From assembly GCA_046313435.1 (NCBI GenBank), contig JBKBYG010000037.1:1-15486 (forward strand): DNA of 15,486 nt, given 5' to 3'. A program made the position numbers and the translations under genes. The notes under the pieces were generated by a model that was not told where the DNA came from, did no database searches, and saw only the letters and a list, made by a program, of their open reading frames with translations. Below are positions 5,773 through 13,576 of the stretch, piece after piece (within the stretch, counting starts at the first letter, position 1; every line of letters starts with the position of its first letter). The DNA comes from JBKBYG01 sp046313435. GTDB taxonomy: Bacteria; Pseudomonadota; Alphaproteobacteria; Rickettsiales; Arcanibacteraceae.

Positions 5773-8769
5773 ATGTATAAATTAGACAAGTGTGAAGACA
5801 ATAATGGAATCATTTTAACAAGTCAGGAAGTTGAAAAAATTTCTAGTATATTTGAAAAAAGAAGTTTTGATCAACAGGATCTTACTAATATAAAATCTAT
5901 ATATGTAAAATTTCCAAGTTTAAAAGCGAAAAAAGAATTTCTTTTGCAGAATAAATCTCAAGTTTTATGCAATGCTTTTTTTTCCGGTAATACTGAACTT
6001 TTTAAGTTTTTATTGAACGATTTTACTTACGAGATGCAGAAGGAAATTGTAAAATCAAATATAGATCTACATATCACAAAAAAAATTTCTGAGTATTTCC
6101 GTCCAAATATGTTAGGTATAATAGAATATATACTTGTTAATATAATCAAAAGCCAGAGTGAGATAGAAGAAATTTTAATAAAAAAGGATGAAAAATTTTC
6201 ATTTTTTGAATTGATATTATGTTCTGAATTAAAGAACAAATATTATCTTAAATCAAGTATGCTATCTTCAACTTTAAGAAAATATATTTTAAATGAGAAC
6301 TATATAAATTCAATGTATCTATTTAATCCTCAGCAAATACAAAATTCATTAGATAGCAAAGGTGAGGTATATAAAGAATTCTATAAAAACTTTTTACACG
6401 ATTTTGATTTTGCCATAAGTATGGAACTGCCTATTGTATCTTATCAAATTAACAATAAAACTTTTGATTTTGTATATCATAGGGAAATTAATCTCCTTAA
6501 CCTTATTGCATTACACGATAATAAAAAAACTTTTTCTAAGCTTTTTAATTTTTATATGGATAACTCGCCCATATTTAAAAAGCAACTAAAGAAGAATCCT
6601 AAAATATTGGTTAAATTCGATAATATATACCCTTCATACAAATGTGATATAAAAAATATTCCTAATATAGTAACTAAGGATTCTAAGCAATATTATTATG
6701 AAGCAATTTGTAGATATATAGTAAGGATTGGAGATAGAGAAAATTTTAAAAAACTATTTGTTATTATTCCACCAGAAACTGTCGAGAATCATAACAATAA
6801 TAGTTTTTATAGAAATATATTATTATATATAATGTATGAGGGCAAAACGGAATTCATTTACGAATTAGAAAATTTAGTAGGAAGAGATAAAGTAATTGAA
6901 ACTATTAAACAAAATCTAAATTCTATTTTTGAATATATGCTTATAGATTATAAGCTTACTCTTCAAATAAATGCAAATATACCTTCACGTATTTCCAAGA
7001 TTTTAAATAATTATATTTCTGAAGATTTAGTGACAGAAATGTTAGTGGATAAGATTAATAATACTGAAATATTTGTTCAACAAAGTGGTAGTGAGGTTGG
7101 TCAACCTGAAAAGAAAAATTTTATACGTAAAATAATTTATGTGATATACGAAAATTTCAATAGTAATAACAAAGAAATCATTAATCGCTCTATAATTGAA
7201 AAAATAAAACTTTCAACACAGCTTGAAAATTTTATCAAAGATCAAATTTACTTCCAATCAATAAATGATTTAAAAATCTTGGAAAGCATGCCTGATATAG
7301 ATTTAAAAGGAATTATTTCTTCCTTTGATTTAAGATTATTTCAAGAAACTATACTTAATAATAGAAGTTCTCAAAATCAACAAATTGAAATAGTTAGATT
7401 TTTAAACAAAATTGATCCTGAATTAGTTAAAAAAATATTTAATGATGATTTTGTAGTACAATTTTTTTCTACAAAAAATATATTTTGTATTGAGGAAATA
7501 TCTCAAATAGTTAATTTTGATTTTAATAAAATATTTTTTTCTAAAAAGTATTATTCTTCACTTGTTAATCCTAATGAAAAAGAAAAATATCAAAAATTTA
7601 TATTTAGTTTAATGTTTTTACCTTCTAAACAGTTATTTGATGTAATAAATTATTTAAAAAATCATAATCATGTTATTAAACATATACAAGAATTTACAAA
7701 TTGTGAGATTGGATCTATTGTCGAGACTATTAATGTATACAAAAAGCTAACCTTACACAATTGGACAATTTCAAAAATTTCAAGAGTTTTTGAAAGTTTA
7801 AAGAAGTTTAATAATCAAAAAAATTCAGAGTTATTTGGAAAATTAGAATTAATTTCTAATTATGCGCCTATTGAAATCATATCTAATCATATTCTGCCTT
7901 ATTTCGTAGACCAAGGTCTATTACAAGATGAACTGCAAATTTTATATAAACTAATATTACGTTTTAATTCAATTTCTCATAACTTTGAATTGGATAATAT
8001 TTACAAATTAAATTTATTAAAGTTCATGCTTGATGAAGTTTCTAAAAATAAACAAATTGAAGAAAAAAAAGTAACTTATAACTATCAATTTGATAAAGTA
8101 CAGAATAAATTTCGTTCAACATCAGAAATTGAAAATGACAAAGATATATTTAAGGAATTTTACTTTTTTATGGTATTTAAAGGATATAAACATATTTATA
8201 TGCTTTCTTTAGAAGATAGAATAGAATTAAGCAAAGTCATTTTGCAAATTTATAATAATTATTCTAATGTCTGGAATTTTGTAACCATGCCTGATAATAG
8301 CGTAAAGTTTATGCGTGTGAATTCCAATTATTCCAATCCTTTTTTTATGGATTATAAAAACAAATTTTTTAAAATTTTAAAATGCGATGATTCTTTATTG
8401 GATGAATATTTTCAGTTTGTGCATTATTGTGTTGATAATGAAGGAATTAGAATAGCTCCATTAATCTATAAGTGTAAGGAAGCTAGTATCAATAACAATA
8501 TTGAAGAATATTCCAACATAAAAGAACAGTTGATTGAAATTTTAAAATGTGATGGTACAGTTATTGATAATTATATTGCTTCTACAATAGCTCGAACAAA
8601 TAGCAACTTAAATAACAATAATAACACTGAAAATCAGCAACCTAGTTTTGTAAAAGAAATAATTTCCAAGCGTAAAGCTCCTGATGATATTCCAGAAGGC
8701 AAAAGAGAATCAGATGATGAAAAGGGATCGGTAATTAAAAAAGCCAAAGATTTAAGTTGGGAACGATAA
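5773..8769 (+). CDS. Large helical protein with NLS-like tail, candidate effector, 998 aa
   Basis: I do not recognise a named family. The start has GGAAATAAG just upstream. Most of the protein is a run of amphipathic helices rich in Asn, Lys, Ile and Phe, with no signal peptide or membrane segment. Short stretches recall degenerate ankyrin repeats (NAFFSGNTELFKFLLNDF near residues 67-84; NLIALHDNKKTFSKLFNFY near 243-261), so an alpha-solenoid is likely. A poly-Asn linker near residue 947 leads to a charged tail with KRK (966-968), KR (977-978) and KKAK (989-992). The first two clusters are separated by about nine residues, as in a bipartite nuclear localisation signal. In intracellular bacteria such a tail suggests delivery into the host nucleus, possibly by the rvh type IV secretion system of Rickettsiales, but no secretion genes are in the window. 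A structural or DNA-binding role inside the bacterium is an alternative. The gene itself is certain; its role is inferred. Confidence 0.88.
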   Translation: MYKLDKCEDNNGIILTSQEVEKISSIFEKRSFDQQDLTNIKSIYVKFPSLKAKKEFLLQNKSQVLCNAFFSGNTELFKFLLNDFTYEMQKEIVKSNIDLHITKKISEYFRPNMLGIIEYILVNIIKSQSEIEEILIKKDEKFSFFELILCSELKNKYYLKSSMLSSTLRKYILNENYINSMYLFNPQQIQNSLDSKGEVYKEFYKNFLHDFDFAISMELPIVSYQINNKTFDFVYHREINLLNLIALHDNKKTFSKLFNFYMDNSPIFKKQLKKNPKILVKFDNIYPSYKCDIKNIPNIVTKDSKQYYYEAICRYIVRIGDRENFKKLFVIIPPETVENHNNNSFYRNILLYIMYEGKTEFIYELENLVGRDKVIETIKQNLNSIFEYMLIDYKLTLQINANIPSRISKILNNYISEDLVTEMLVDKINNTEIFVQQSGSEVGQPEKKNFIRKIIYVIYENFNSNNKEIINRSIIEKIKLSTQLENFIKDQIYFQSINDLKILESMPDIDLKGIISSFDLRLFQETILNNRSSQNQQIEIVRFLNKIDPELVKKIFNDDFVVQFFSTKNIFCIEEISQIVNFDFNKIFFSKKYYSSLVNPNEKEKYQKFIFSLMFLPSKQLFDVINYLKNHNHVIKHIQEFTNCEIGSIVETINVYKKLTLHNWTISKISRVFESLKKFNNQKNSELFGKLELISNYAPIEIISNHILPYFVDQGLLQDELQILYKLILRFNSISHNFELDNIYKLNLLKFMLDEVSKNKQIEEKKVTYNYQFDKVQNKFRSTSEIENDKDIFKEFYFFMVFKGYKHIYMLSLEDRIELSKVILQIYNNYSNVWNFVTMPDNSVKFMRVNSNYSNPFFMDYKNKFFKILKCDDSLLDEYFQFVHYCVDNEGIRIAPLIYKCKEASINNNIEEYSNIKEQLIEILKCDGTVIDNYIASTIARTNSNLNNNNNTENQQPSFVKEIISKRKAPDDIPEGKRESDDEKGSVIKKAKDLSWER

Positions 8770-8772
8770 ATA

Positions 8773-8816
8773 TAAATTGAAAAGGATATAAAAATACCCT
8801 TTTCAATTTAATTTTT
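8773..8816 (+). terminator. Intrinsic terminator between convergent genes
   Basis: A perfect 13-bp stem, TAAATTGAAAAGG (8773-8785) with its complement at 8798-8810, is followed by a T run (8812-8816 and neighbours). It sits right after the 998-aa gene. The right arm reaches into the stop codon of the converging 747-aa gene (8808-8810). The T run favours the plus direction, though the hairpin could serve both. Confidence 0.75.
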
Positions 8817-11051
8817 TAAAGCCTTACCTGTGTTGATCATATGTTCAATTCTTTCTTGTGTTTTTGTATTTTCAATAAGCTCCATAAATACAGATAATTC
8901 TTTTTTCATGATTTCATATTCGTCACGCTTGCAACTAAATACTTCAATTAATTTTCTAACTATAATTTTACTATAAGGAGATAATTTTGCTTCCACTTCG
9001 TTATAAATATTCTCTAGCATCGTTATATCAAATGAAGCTTTATTATATATATTAACTTCTTTAAAATTTAAAATTTGATTTTTTGCATCAGCTAATAATC
9101 GATCAATATTCATTGTTATATTTTTGTTTTTTAATATTTGCATATCTCTTGCATATATTGCTGATTTTGAAGTGTTAGCAAACATTATATTTTTAAAAGA
9201 ATCTGCTAAGTCTTGTGCAGTTGAAGATCTCAAAATCATTTCCTTACATCCTCCCCAGGCTGGTATTAAACCAACATTTACTTCCACAAGTCCGGTTTGA
9301 ATTTCAATATAATTTTGGCTACTTGCAGAATGCATTATCAGTTCACATCCGCCTCCAAGAGCAAGATTTTTTACCGCAGAAATGATTGGTTTAGCTGAGT
9401 TTTTAACTCCTAGCATTATATTTTGACCAAATTTTATAAATCCTTCAATTTCGGAAAATTTTTTATCTTTAGCCAGTTCCAGTATAAATTTTAAATTTGC
9501 CCCCGCAGAAAATAAATTACTATTATTATAAATTATCATTCCTTTATAATCTTTAAGAATATTTTTATATGCATTTTCTAAGGACTCGAATATATATTGG
9601 TCTAAAGCTCCCATTTTAGAAGTAAGTTCAAAGCAAGCAATTTCATCGCCTATATCCCATATAGATGATGATTTGTTTTGAAATATAGGTTTATTATTTT
9701 GTTTAATATCCTCTAAAGATAATTTATCTTTATTTTTTAAAATAGGTGAATAACTAGCTAGGTTAAAGAAAAGATCTTTGTTGTTATCTTTTTTATAAAA
9801 TTGTTGAATTCCAATTTCCTTAAACAAATTTGGAATTTCTTTATTCTCTGATTCAAGTTTCTTTGTAAGCCATAATGCGCCAGAAATTTCATTATTAGCA
9901 AATTGATCTATTAATTCAAATATCCCATATTTCCAATTAAATCCTAGTTTCATAGCAGTATCTATATCAGAAATATTATTAGTTACTGAAGGAATTAATT
10001 TAGCAGCATAAGTTAGTGTTTTAGACATAACATTCCATGCATATATAGAATTTTTATCATTTGTAGAAATTAAGTCATAGATATTTGTTGCATCAAAGCA
10101 TGAAAGATTAGGTTTTTCTTCATTTTTATAATTTCCAGTTGCTAAATCTAAAATCTCTTTTTTCTTCTCCCCATTTTCAATATTTATTTTATAAAATCCA
10201 CCTTTTCCTTTGCGACCAATATATCCGTTATTAATCATATTGTTAACTAAAGGAACCTCACTATAATTACGGCTGAAATCATCATTATTAGGCAAGCTCG
10301 ACAATAATGATTTTGCAATAAGATTCATTACATCAATGCCGATTAAATCGAATAAACCAAATATTCCTGTTTTAGGAATACCAAAAAATTTGCTCATAAT
10401 TAAATCAGCTTCGTTCACATTTATACCTAGCTTTATGGCCTCACGTAGCCCTATTTCAAGCCAGTAACAACCGATACGATTTGCAATAAAACCAGGAGTA
10501 TCATTACATTTGACTATTTGCTTACCTAATGAAATATCTGCATAAATCTCAATTTTTTTAAGTAATTCTGGTCTAAGTTCTTGACTTGCTACAATTTCAA
10601 GTAATCTCATTTGTCTAGGAGGATTAAAAAAATGTGTGATTAAAAATCTGCTTTCTAAGTCGTAATCAAAATTCTTTGTCAGATCACAAAGTTGAATAGT
10701 TGAAGTGTTAGAGGAAATAATTGTATCTTTGTTACAGTGCGCCAGTAATTTAGAATATAAAGATTGCTTGACCTCTAATTTTTCAACAATTGCTTCTATT
10801 ACCCAGTCAACTTCATTTAACTTTATTAGGTCATCCTCTAAATTACACGCAGTAATAAATTTCTCATTTGTGTAATGAGTAAGGGGCGAGGGATCTAAAA
10901 GGATTTTCTTTATTGCTGTTCTTGAGATTATGCTTTTATCTAAATCTTTTGTCGCTATATCAAATAATAATACCTCAGTTCCAGCATTTGCAATATGGGC
11001 TGCAATACCTGCACCCATAACCCCTGATCCTATCACAGCAATTTTTTTCAT
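8808..11051 (-). CDS. Bifunctional 3-hydroxyacyl-CoA dehydrogenase / enoyl-CoA hydratase
   Basis: The 747-aa product catalyses the two middle steps of fatty acid beta-oxidation: hydration of trans-2-enoyl-CoA and NAD-dependent oxidation of 3-hydroxyacyl-CoA. The N-terminal Rossmann domain has GSGVMG at residues 8-13, SSNTST at 113-118, the catalytic His140 in THFFNPP, Glu152 in LLEIV and Asn191 in IANRI. The dehydrogenase C-terminal fold follows (GRKGKGGFY near 279-287). The hydratase domain is at the C-terminus: FSAGANL (514-520) and LGGGCEL (565-571) form the oxyanion hole, and Glu570 and Glu590 (LVEVNVGLIP) match the two catalytic acids. Dehydrogenase-before-hydratase is the FadN-like order, opposite to E. 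coli FadB. Rickettsiae carry a similar enzyme annotated as fadB. The start at 11051 has GGGGA nearby upstream. The thiolase is not in the window. The function is well supported; chain-length preference is unknown. Confidence 0.93.
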   Translation of the reverse strand: MKKIAVIGSGVMGAGIAAHIANAGTEVLLFDIATKDLDKSIISRTAIKKILLDPSPLTHYTNEKFITACNLEDDLIKLNEVDWVIEAIVEKLEVKQSLYSKLLAHCNKDTIISSNTSTIQLCDLTKNFDYDLESRFLITHFFNPPRQMRLLEIVASQELRPELLKKIEIYADISLGKQIVKCNDTPGFIANRIGCYWLEIGLREAIKLGINVNEADLIMSKFFGIPKTGIFGLFDLIGIDVMNLIAKSLLSSLPNNDDFSRNYSEVPLVNNMINNGYIGRKGKGGFYKINIENGEKKKEILDLATGNYKNEEKPNLSCFDATNIYDLISTNDKNSIYAWNVMSKTLTYAAKLIPSVTNNISDIDTAMKLGFNWKYGIFELIDQFANNEISGALWLTKKLESENKEIPNLFKEIGIQQFYKKDNNKDLFFNLASYSPILKNKDKLSLEDIKQNNKPIFQNKSSSIWDIGDEIACFELTSKMGALDQYIFESLENAYKNILKDYKGMIIYNNSNLFSAGANLKFILELAKDKKFSEIEGFIKFGQNIMLGVKNSAKPIISAVKNLALGGGCELIMHSASSQNYIEIQTGLVEVNVGLIPAWGGCKEMILRSSTAQDLADSFKNIMFANTSKSAIYARDMQILKNKNITMNIDRLLADAKNQILNFKEVNIYNKASFDITMLENIYNEVEAKLSPYSKIIVRKLIEVFSCKRDEYEIMKKELSVFMELIENTKTQERIEHMINTGKALKN

Positions 11052-11090
11052 ATTTGTCCCCAGATTTTAATACTCAAACATTGTAATTAA

Positions 11091-11104
11091 ATTGTCTAAA
11101 CAAT
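11091..11104. promoter_or_regulatory. Short inverted repeat upstream of the beta-oxidation gene
   Basis: ATTGT-CTAA-ACAAT is a 14-bp dyad about 40 bases before the start codon of the 747-aa gene, inside the divergent gap. It could be an operator for a dimeric repressor, but short AT dyads occur easily by chance here. Confidence 0.2.
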
Positions 11105-11151
11105 ATATTAAGAAGATTTAATTTTAAAAAATATTTTCAAATCAAATATAA

Positions 11152-11180
11152 TTAACTTTTTTTTAAAAAAAATTTATTAT
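11152..11180 (+). promoter_or_regulatory. Putative promoter for the TPR gene
   Basis: TTAACT (11152-11157) and TATTAT (11175-11180) with a 17-base spacer lie about 48 bases before the GTG start. It is a plausible but not unique match in very AT-rich sequence. Confidence 0.35.
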
Positions 11181-11228
11181 TATAAATATATTAAGAATTA
11201 CTAATGCAAAATTTAAATGGTGTAAAAA

Positions 11229-11951
11229 GTGAAAACAGCAGTATATAAAGATTTAGACGAGAATGAACTACAGGAACTTATAAGAAAATATTACTCTGCA
11301 GTAAAGCAAGGAAGTAGCGAAGAACAAAAAATATATGAATCTATAACTGATGGAAATTTAAATCCTAAATATATTTATTTATTCCAAGGTATAAGGTCAA
11401 TGTTTGAAAAGGAAATGGAAAAAGCTATTAAGAAATTTGACAAAGCTTTAGAAGAAGATCCTTCTTTTACTGCTGCTATAACATATAAAGGTGAAGCTTT
11501 GGCAAATCTTAATCAAAATGATTTAGCTCTTAAGTGTTTTGATAAGCTTATTGAAATAAACCCTTATAATCAATATTACTGGTACTATAAAGAAAAATTA
11601 GTTAACTTCGATATGAAGAAGATTTGTAATGAAGCACAGGATGTTCTTGAGATAATTGAAAAACATAAAAAACCATTTAGTTTGAAAGAACAAGAAATAT
11701 TCAAAATAACAGAAAAATATCCTAATACACATCCTGCAAAATACCTGGCTTATGAGTATTTGTATAATCAAAAACCTGATTCAATAAATAACTTTAAGAA
11801 CTATGGATTGGTTTTAGAAGCAAAAGATATAAATAAAGCAAGAAACTTATATCAATCTACTGGCCTCTCACATGAAATGAAGATATATTCTGAAAAAAAA
11901 TTGCAAGAACTTCAAAAATTAGAAAATATAGTTTGTGGGAGAAATTGCTAA
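11229..11951 (+). CDS. TPR-repeat protein, 240 aa
   Basis: The centre of this protein has tetratricopeptide repeats, helix pairs that serve as protein-binding scaffolds. One clear repeat is KAIKKFDKALEEDPSFTAA, residues 71-89. The next runs AITYKGEALANLNQNDLALKCF through KLIEINPYN, and weaker helices follow. There is no signal peptide, membrane segment or catalytic domain, so it probably acts in the cytoplasm or after export as an adaptor. The start is GTG at 11229. An ATG 12 bases upstream is in frame but cut off by TAA, and the next in-frame ATG would remove part of the N-terminal helices. The ribosome binding site is weak. The gene is divergent from the beta-oxidation gene and ends 14 bases from the converging tRNA. 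The partner is unknown. The C-terminus ends in VCGRNC, two Cys four residues apart. The TPR call is good; the role is unknown. Confidence 0.83.
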   Translation: MKTAVYKDLDENELQELIRKYYSAVKQGSSEEQKIYESITDGNLNPKYIYLFQGIRSMFEKEMEKAIKKFDKALEEDPSFTAAITYKGEALANLNQNDLALKCFDKLIEINPYNQYYWYYKEKLVNFDMKKICNEAQDVLEIIEKHKKPFSLKEQEIFKITEKYPNTHPAKYLAYEYLYNQKPDSINNFKNYGLVLEAKDINKARNLYQSTGLSHEMKIYSEKKLQELQKLENIVCGRNC

Positions 11952-11965
11952 TTTGGATATAATTT

Positions 11966-12052
11966 TGGTGCCCCTGGCCGGACTTGAACCAGCACGCCTT
12001 TGCAGGCAGAAGATTTTGAGTCTACCGCGTCTACCAATTCCACCACAAGGGC
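11966..12052 (-). tRNA. tRNA-Leu (anticodon CAA)
   Basis: Read on the minus strand, the acceptor arm GCCCTTG pairs with CAGGGGC, and the gene ends in an encoded ACCA. The D arm contains TGGTGGAATTGGTAGACGC, typical of leucine tRNAs. The anticodon loop is CTCAAAA, giving CAA, which reads UUG. A long variable arm (GCC/GGC stem) marks a class II tRNA, and the T arm is GCTGG-TTCAAGT-CCGGC. The anticodon stem GTAGA/TCTTC has one T-T mismatch at the second pair. It is 87 bases long with CCA. It may be transcribed with carD, from which a hairpin separates it. Confidence 0.95.
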
Positions 12053-12059
12053 AATATAT

Positions 12060-12094
12060 TTAAGTCAATTTTTAAAAAAACGAAATTGACTTAA
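12060..12094 (-). terminator. Hairpin between carD and tRNA-Leu
   Basis: A perfect 12-bp inverted repeat (TTAAGTCAATTT at 12060-12071, complement at 12083-12094) with an 11-base loop lies just downstream of carD. On the minus strand it is followed by ATATATT rather than a T run, so termination may be partial. It could also mark a processing site ahead of the tRNA. Confidence 0.5.
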
Positions 12095-12117
12095 TAGTAA
12101 AAATAATTAGATGAATA

Positions 12118-12636
12118 CTAGGCTGCCTCAGCAGTTTGTTTATCACGTAATATATCAATTAATTTTTCGGTCGCTATTTTAGCATCTATATTTTCTACAG
12201 CAGCAAATTCACCTGCTAAACGGCTAATTGCAGAATCATAAATGACTCTTTCACTATACGAACGATCGGGATCATCAACGTTTTTATATAAATCTCTAAC
12301 AACTTCAGCGAGAGAAACTATATCTCCAGAATTAATTTTATTTTCATAATCCTGAGCTCGTCTGCTCCACATTTTTACTTTTTCTACTTTTGGTTTACTC
12401 TGAAGAATACTAACAACTTTTTTTATTATGGTATCAGAGCTTATCTGTCTTAGACCACTAACTGCTGCTCTTTTAACTGGCACTCTTAGAATCATTTTTT
12501 CTTTAGGGAAAGAAATAACAAATACATTAATATCCATTCCTCCTATAGCTTGAACTTCTTCAGCTATAATTGCACCAACCCCATGAGAAGGATACACTAC
12601 TCTATCTCCAACCGAAAATTGAACTTCTTTTGACAT
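12118..12636 (-). CDS. carD: CarD family RNA-polymerase-binding regulator
   Basis: This 172-aa protein matches CarD/CdnL regulators. They bind the RNA polymerase beta subunit and the upstream edge of the transcription bubble and stabilise open promoter complexes, notably at rRNA promoters. The N-terminal Tudor-like RNA-polymerase interaction domain covers about residues 5-65 (FSVGDRVVYPSHGVG, then MILRVPVKRA). The helical C-terminal domain covers about 75-165, with the conserved MWSRRAQDYENKI and SLAEVVRDL motifs; its Trp is the residue that wedges into DNA in studied family members. AGGAGA lies a few bases before the ATG at 12636, a strong start signal. It is followed by a hairpin and tRNA-Leu and preceded, 235 bases away, by the zinc-ribbon gene in the same direction. 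Length is normal for alphaproteobacteria. Confidence is high. Confidence 0.95.
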   Translation of the reverse strand: MSKEVQFSVGDRVVYPSHGVGAIIAEEVQAIGGMDINVFVISFPKEKMILRVPVKRAAVSGLRQISSDTIIKKVVSILQSKPKVEKVKMWSRRAQDYENKINSGDIVSLAEVVRDLYKNVDDPDRSYSERVIYDSAISRLAGEFAAVENIDAKIATEKLIDILRDKQTAEAA

Positions 12637-12871
12637 TATATTCTCCTAAACTAATGAATGATTTATATAAAATTTATATAAAGGCAATATAAGTGAGTGT
12701 TTGATAATACACTTTAGAGGCTATAATAGCATAAATTTTATCTAAAATAAAGTAGTAATTTACTTTTTATTAATGTTTAAAGAAAACTTATCAGAATCAA
12801 ATAGATAAACATTGTTGAGTAAGCCTTTTCTAAATAAATTTATTATAGTTTTTTTACAAATAAAAATTCAC

Positions 12872-13537
12872 TTACAATACATTAGTAAATTTATTTTTCA
12901 GTTCTAATGAGATATTGGTAGCTTCCTTTGGTACATTTGACAATTTATTGCTTACAGATTGAGTCTCGCTTGGATTTAATGGAATTTTTCCCTTTGAATT
13001 AAAAGAAGCTAGTTCCTTGTTATTTTCATCCAGCACTCTAATTTTAACTTCTAAAATATTTTTTTTTGTAGATGAAGAGTTTAATATATCATAAGTTAAA
13101 TTTATATCAGTTTGATTTTCATAAAAATTTTTATCAAATCGCACATTTTCAATCTTTAACTCATCAACATTTTCTATTTTAAAATGACTGAGAAATTTTA
13201 TTGAATTAGGAAAAAATTTTATCAAATTATGATTATATAAAAACAATATGGAAAATATAGTTAAAATGATCAAAATTAAAGGTGAAATAAATAGTATAAC
13301 AGGAGGTTTTTTATTAATCAAAGCAGGCAAACTACTTGCTGCTATTGGAGAATATTTTAAGCTAGGATCGGATATTGCTGCAGCAGCCACGTCTGGAGTA
13401 GCACTATTTATTTCCTGTGATAATGTTTCGATCCATACATATCCGCATTTTGCACATTTGACATTTCTACCATTTACTCCGATTGAAGAATCAGGTACAA
13501 CATATTTTGTACTGCATTTTTTGCAATTTATAATCAT
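12872..13537 (-). CDS. MJ0042-type zinc-ribbon, single-TM protein, 221 aa
   Basis: The N-terminus is an MJ0042-type zinc ribbon: CKKC (residues 5-8) and CAKC (28-31) should bind one zinc ion, around the typical KYVVPDSSIG and VKCAKCGYVW. A Pro/Ala-rich spacer follows, then one membrane helix at about residues 79-101 (PPVILFISPLILIILTIFSILF). The part beyond it (about 125-221) is predicted outside the cytoplasm and resembles the beta-sandwich of DUF3426-like proteins. Such proteins are common in alphaproteobacteria. Their job is not established; a membrane-tied regulatory or envelope role is often assumed. The start at 13537 is close to dapD, with only 39 bases between the divergent start codons, so the two promoters must overlap or lie in each other's coding sequence. 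A plus-strand frame over 13248-13547 is a shadow. The domain call is firm; the function is unknown. Confidence 0.9.
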   Translation of the reverse strand: MIINCKKCSTKYVVPDSSIGVNGRNVKCAKCGYVWIETLSQEINSATPDVAAAAISDPSLKYSPIAASSLPALINKKPPVILFISPLILIILTIFSILFLYNHNLIKFFPNSIKFLSHFKIENVDELKIENVRFDKNFYENQTDINLTYDILNSSSTKKNILEVKIRVLDENNKELASFNSKGKIPLNPSETQSVSNKLSNVPKEATNISLELKNKFTNVL

Positions 13538-13576
13538 AAAATACTAAACAGACTTGAAGTTAATAAGAGATTTCTT

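Noticed and set aside
6027..6239. Minus-strand 70-codon frame
   Set aside because: It is fully inside the 998-aa gene on the opposite strand, a shadow with no supporting signals.
12661..12684. Tandem ATTTATATAAA-like direct repeat upstream of carD
   Set aside because: It is two short AT-only copies in an AT-rich gap, with no sign of a larger array or operator layout.
13248..13547. Plus-strand 99-codon frame
   Set aside because: It is antisense to the zinc-ribbon gene, whose CxxC motifs and membrane helix are clear.
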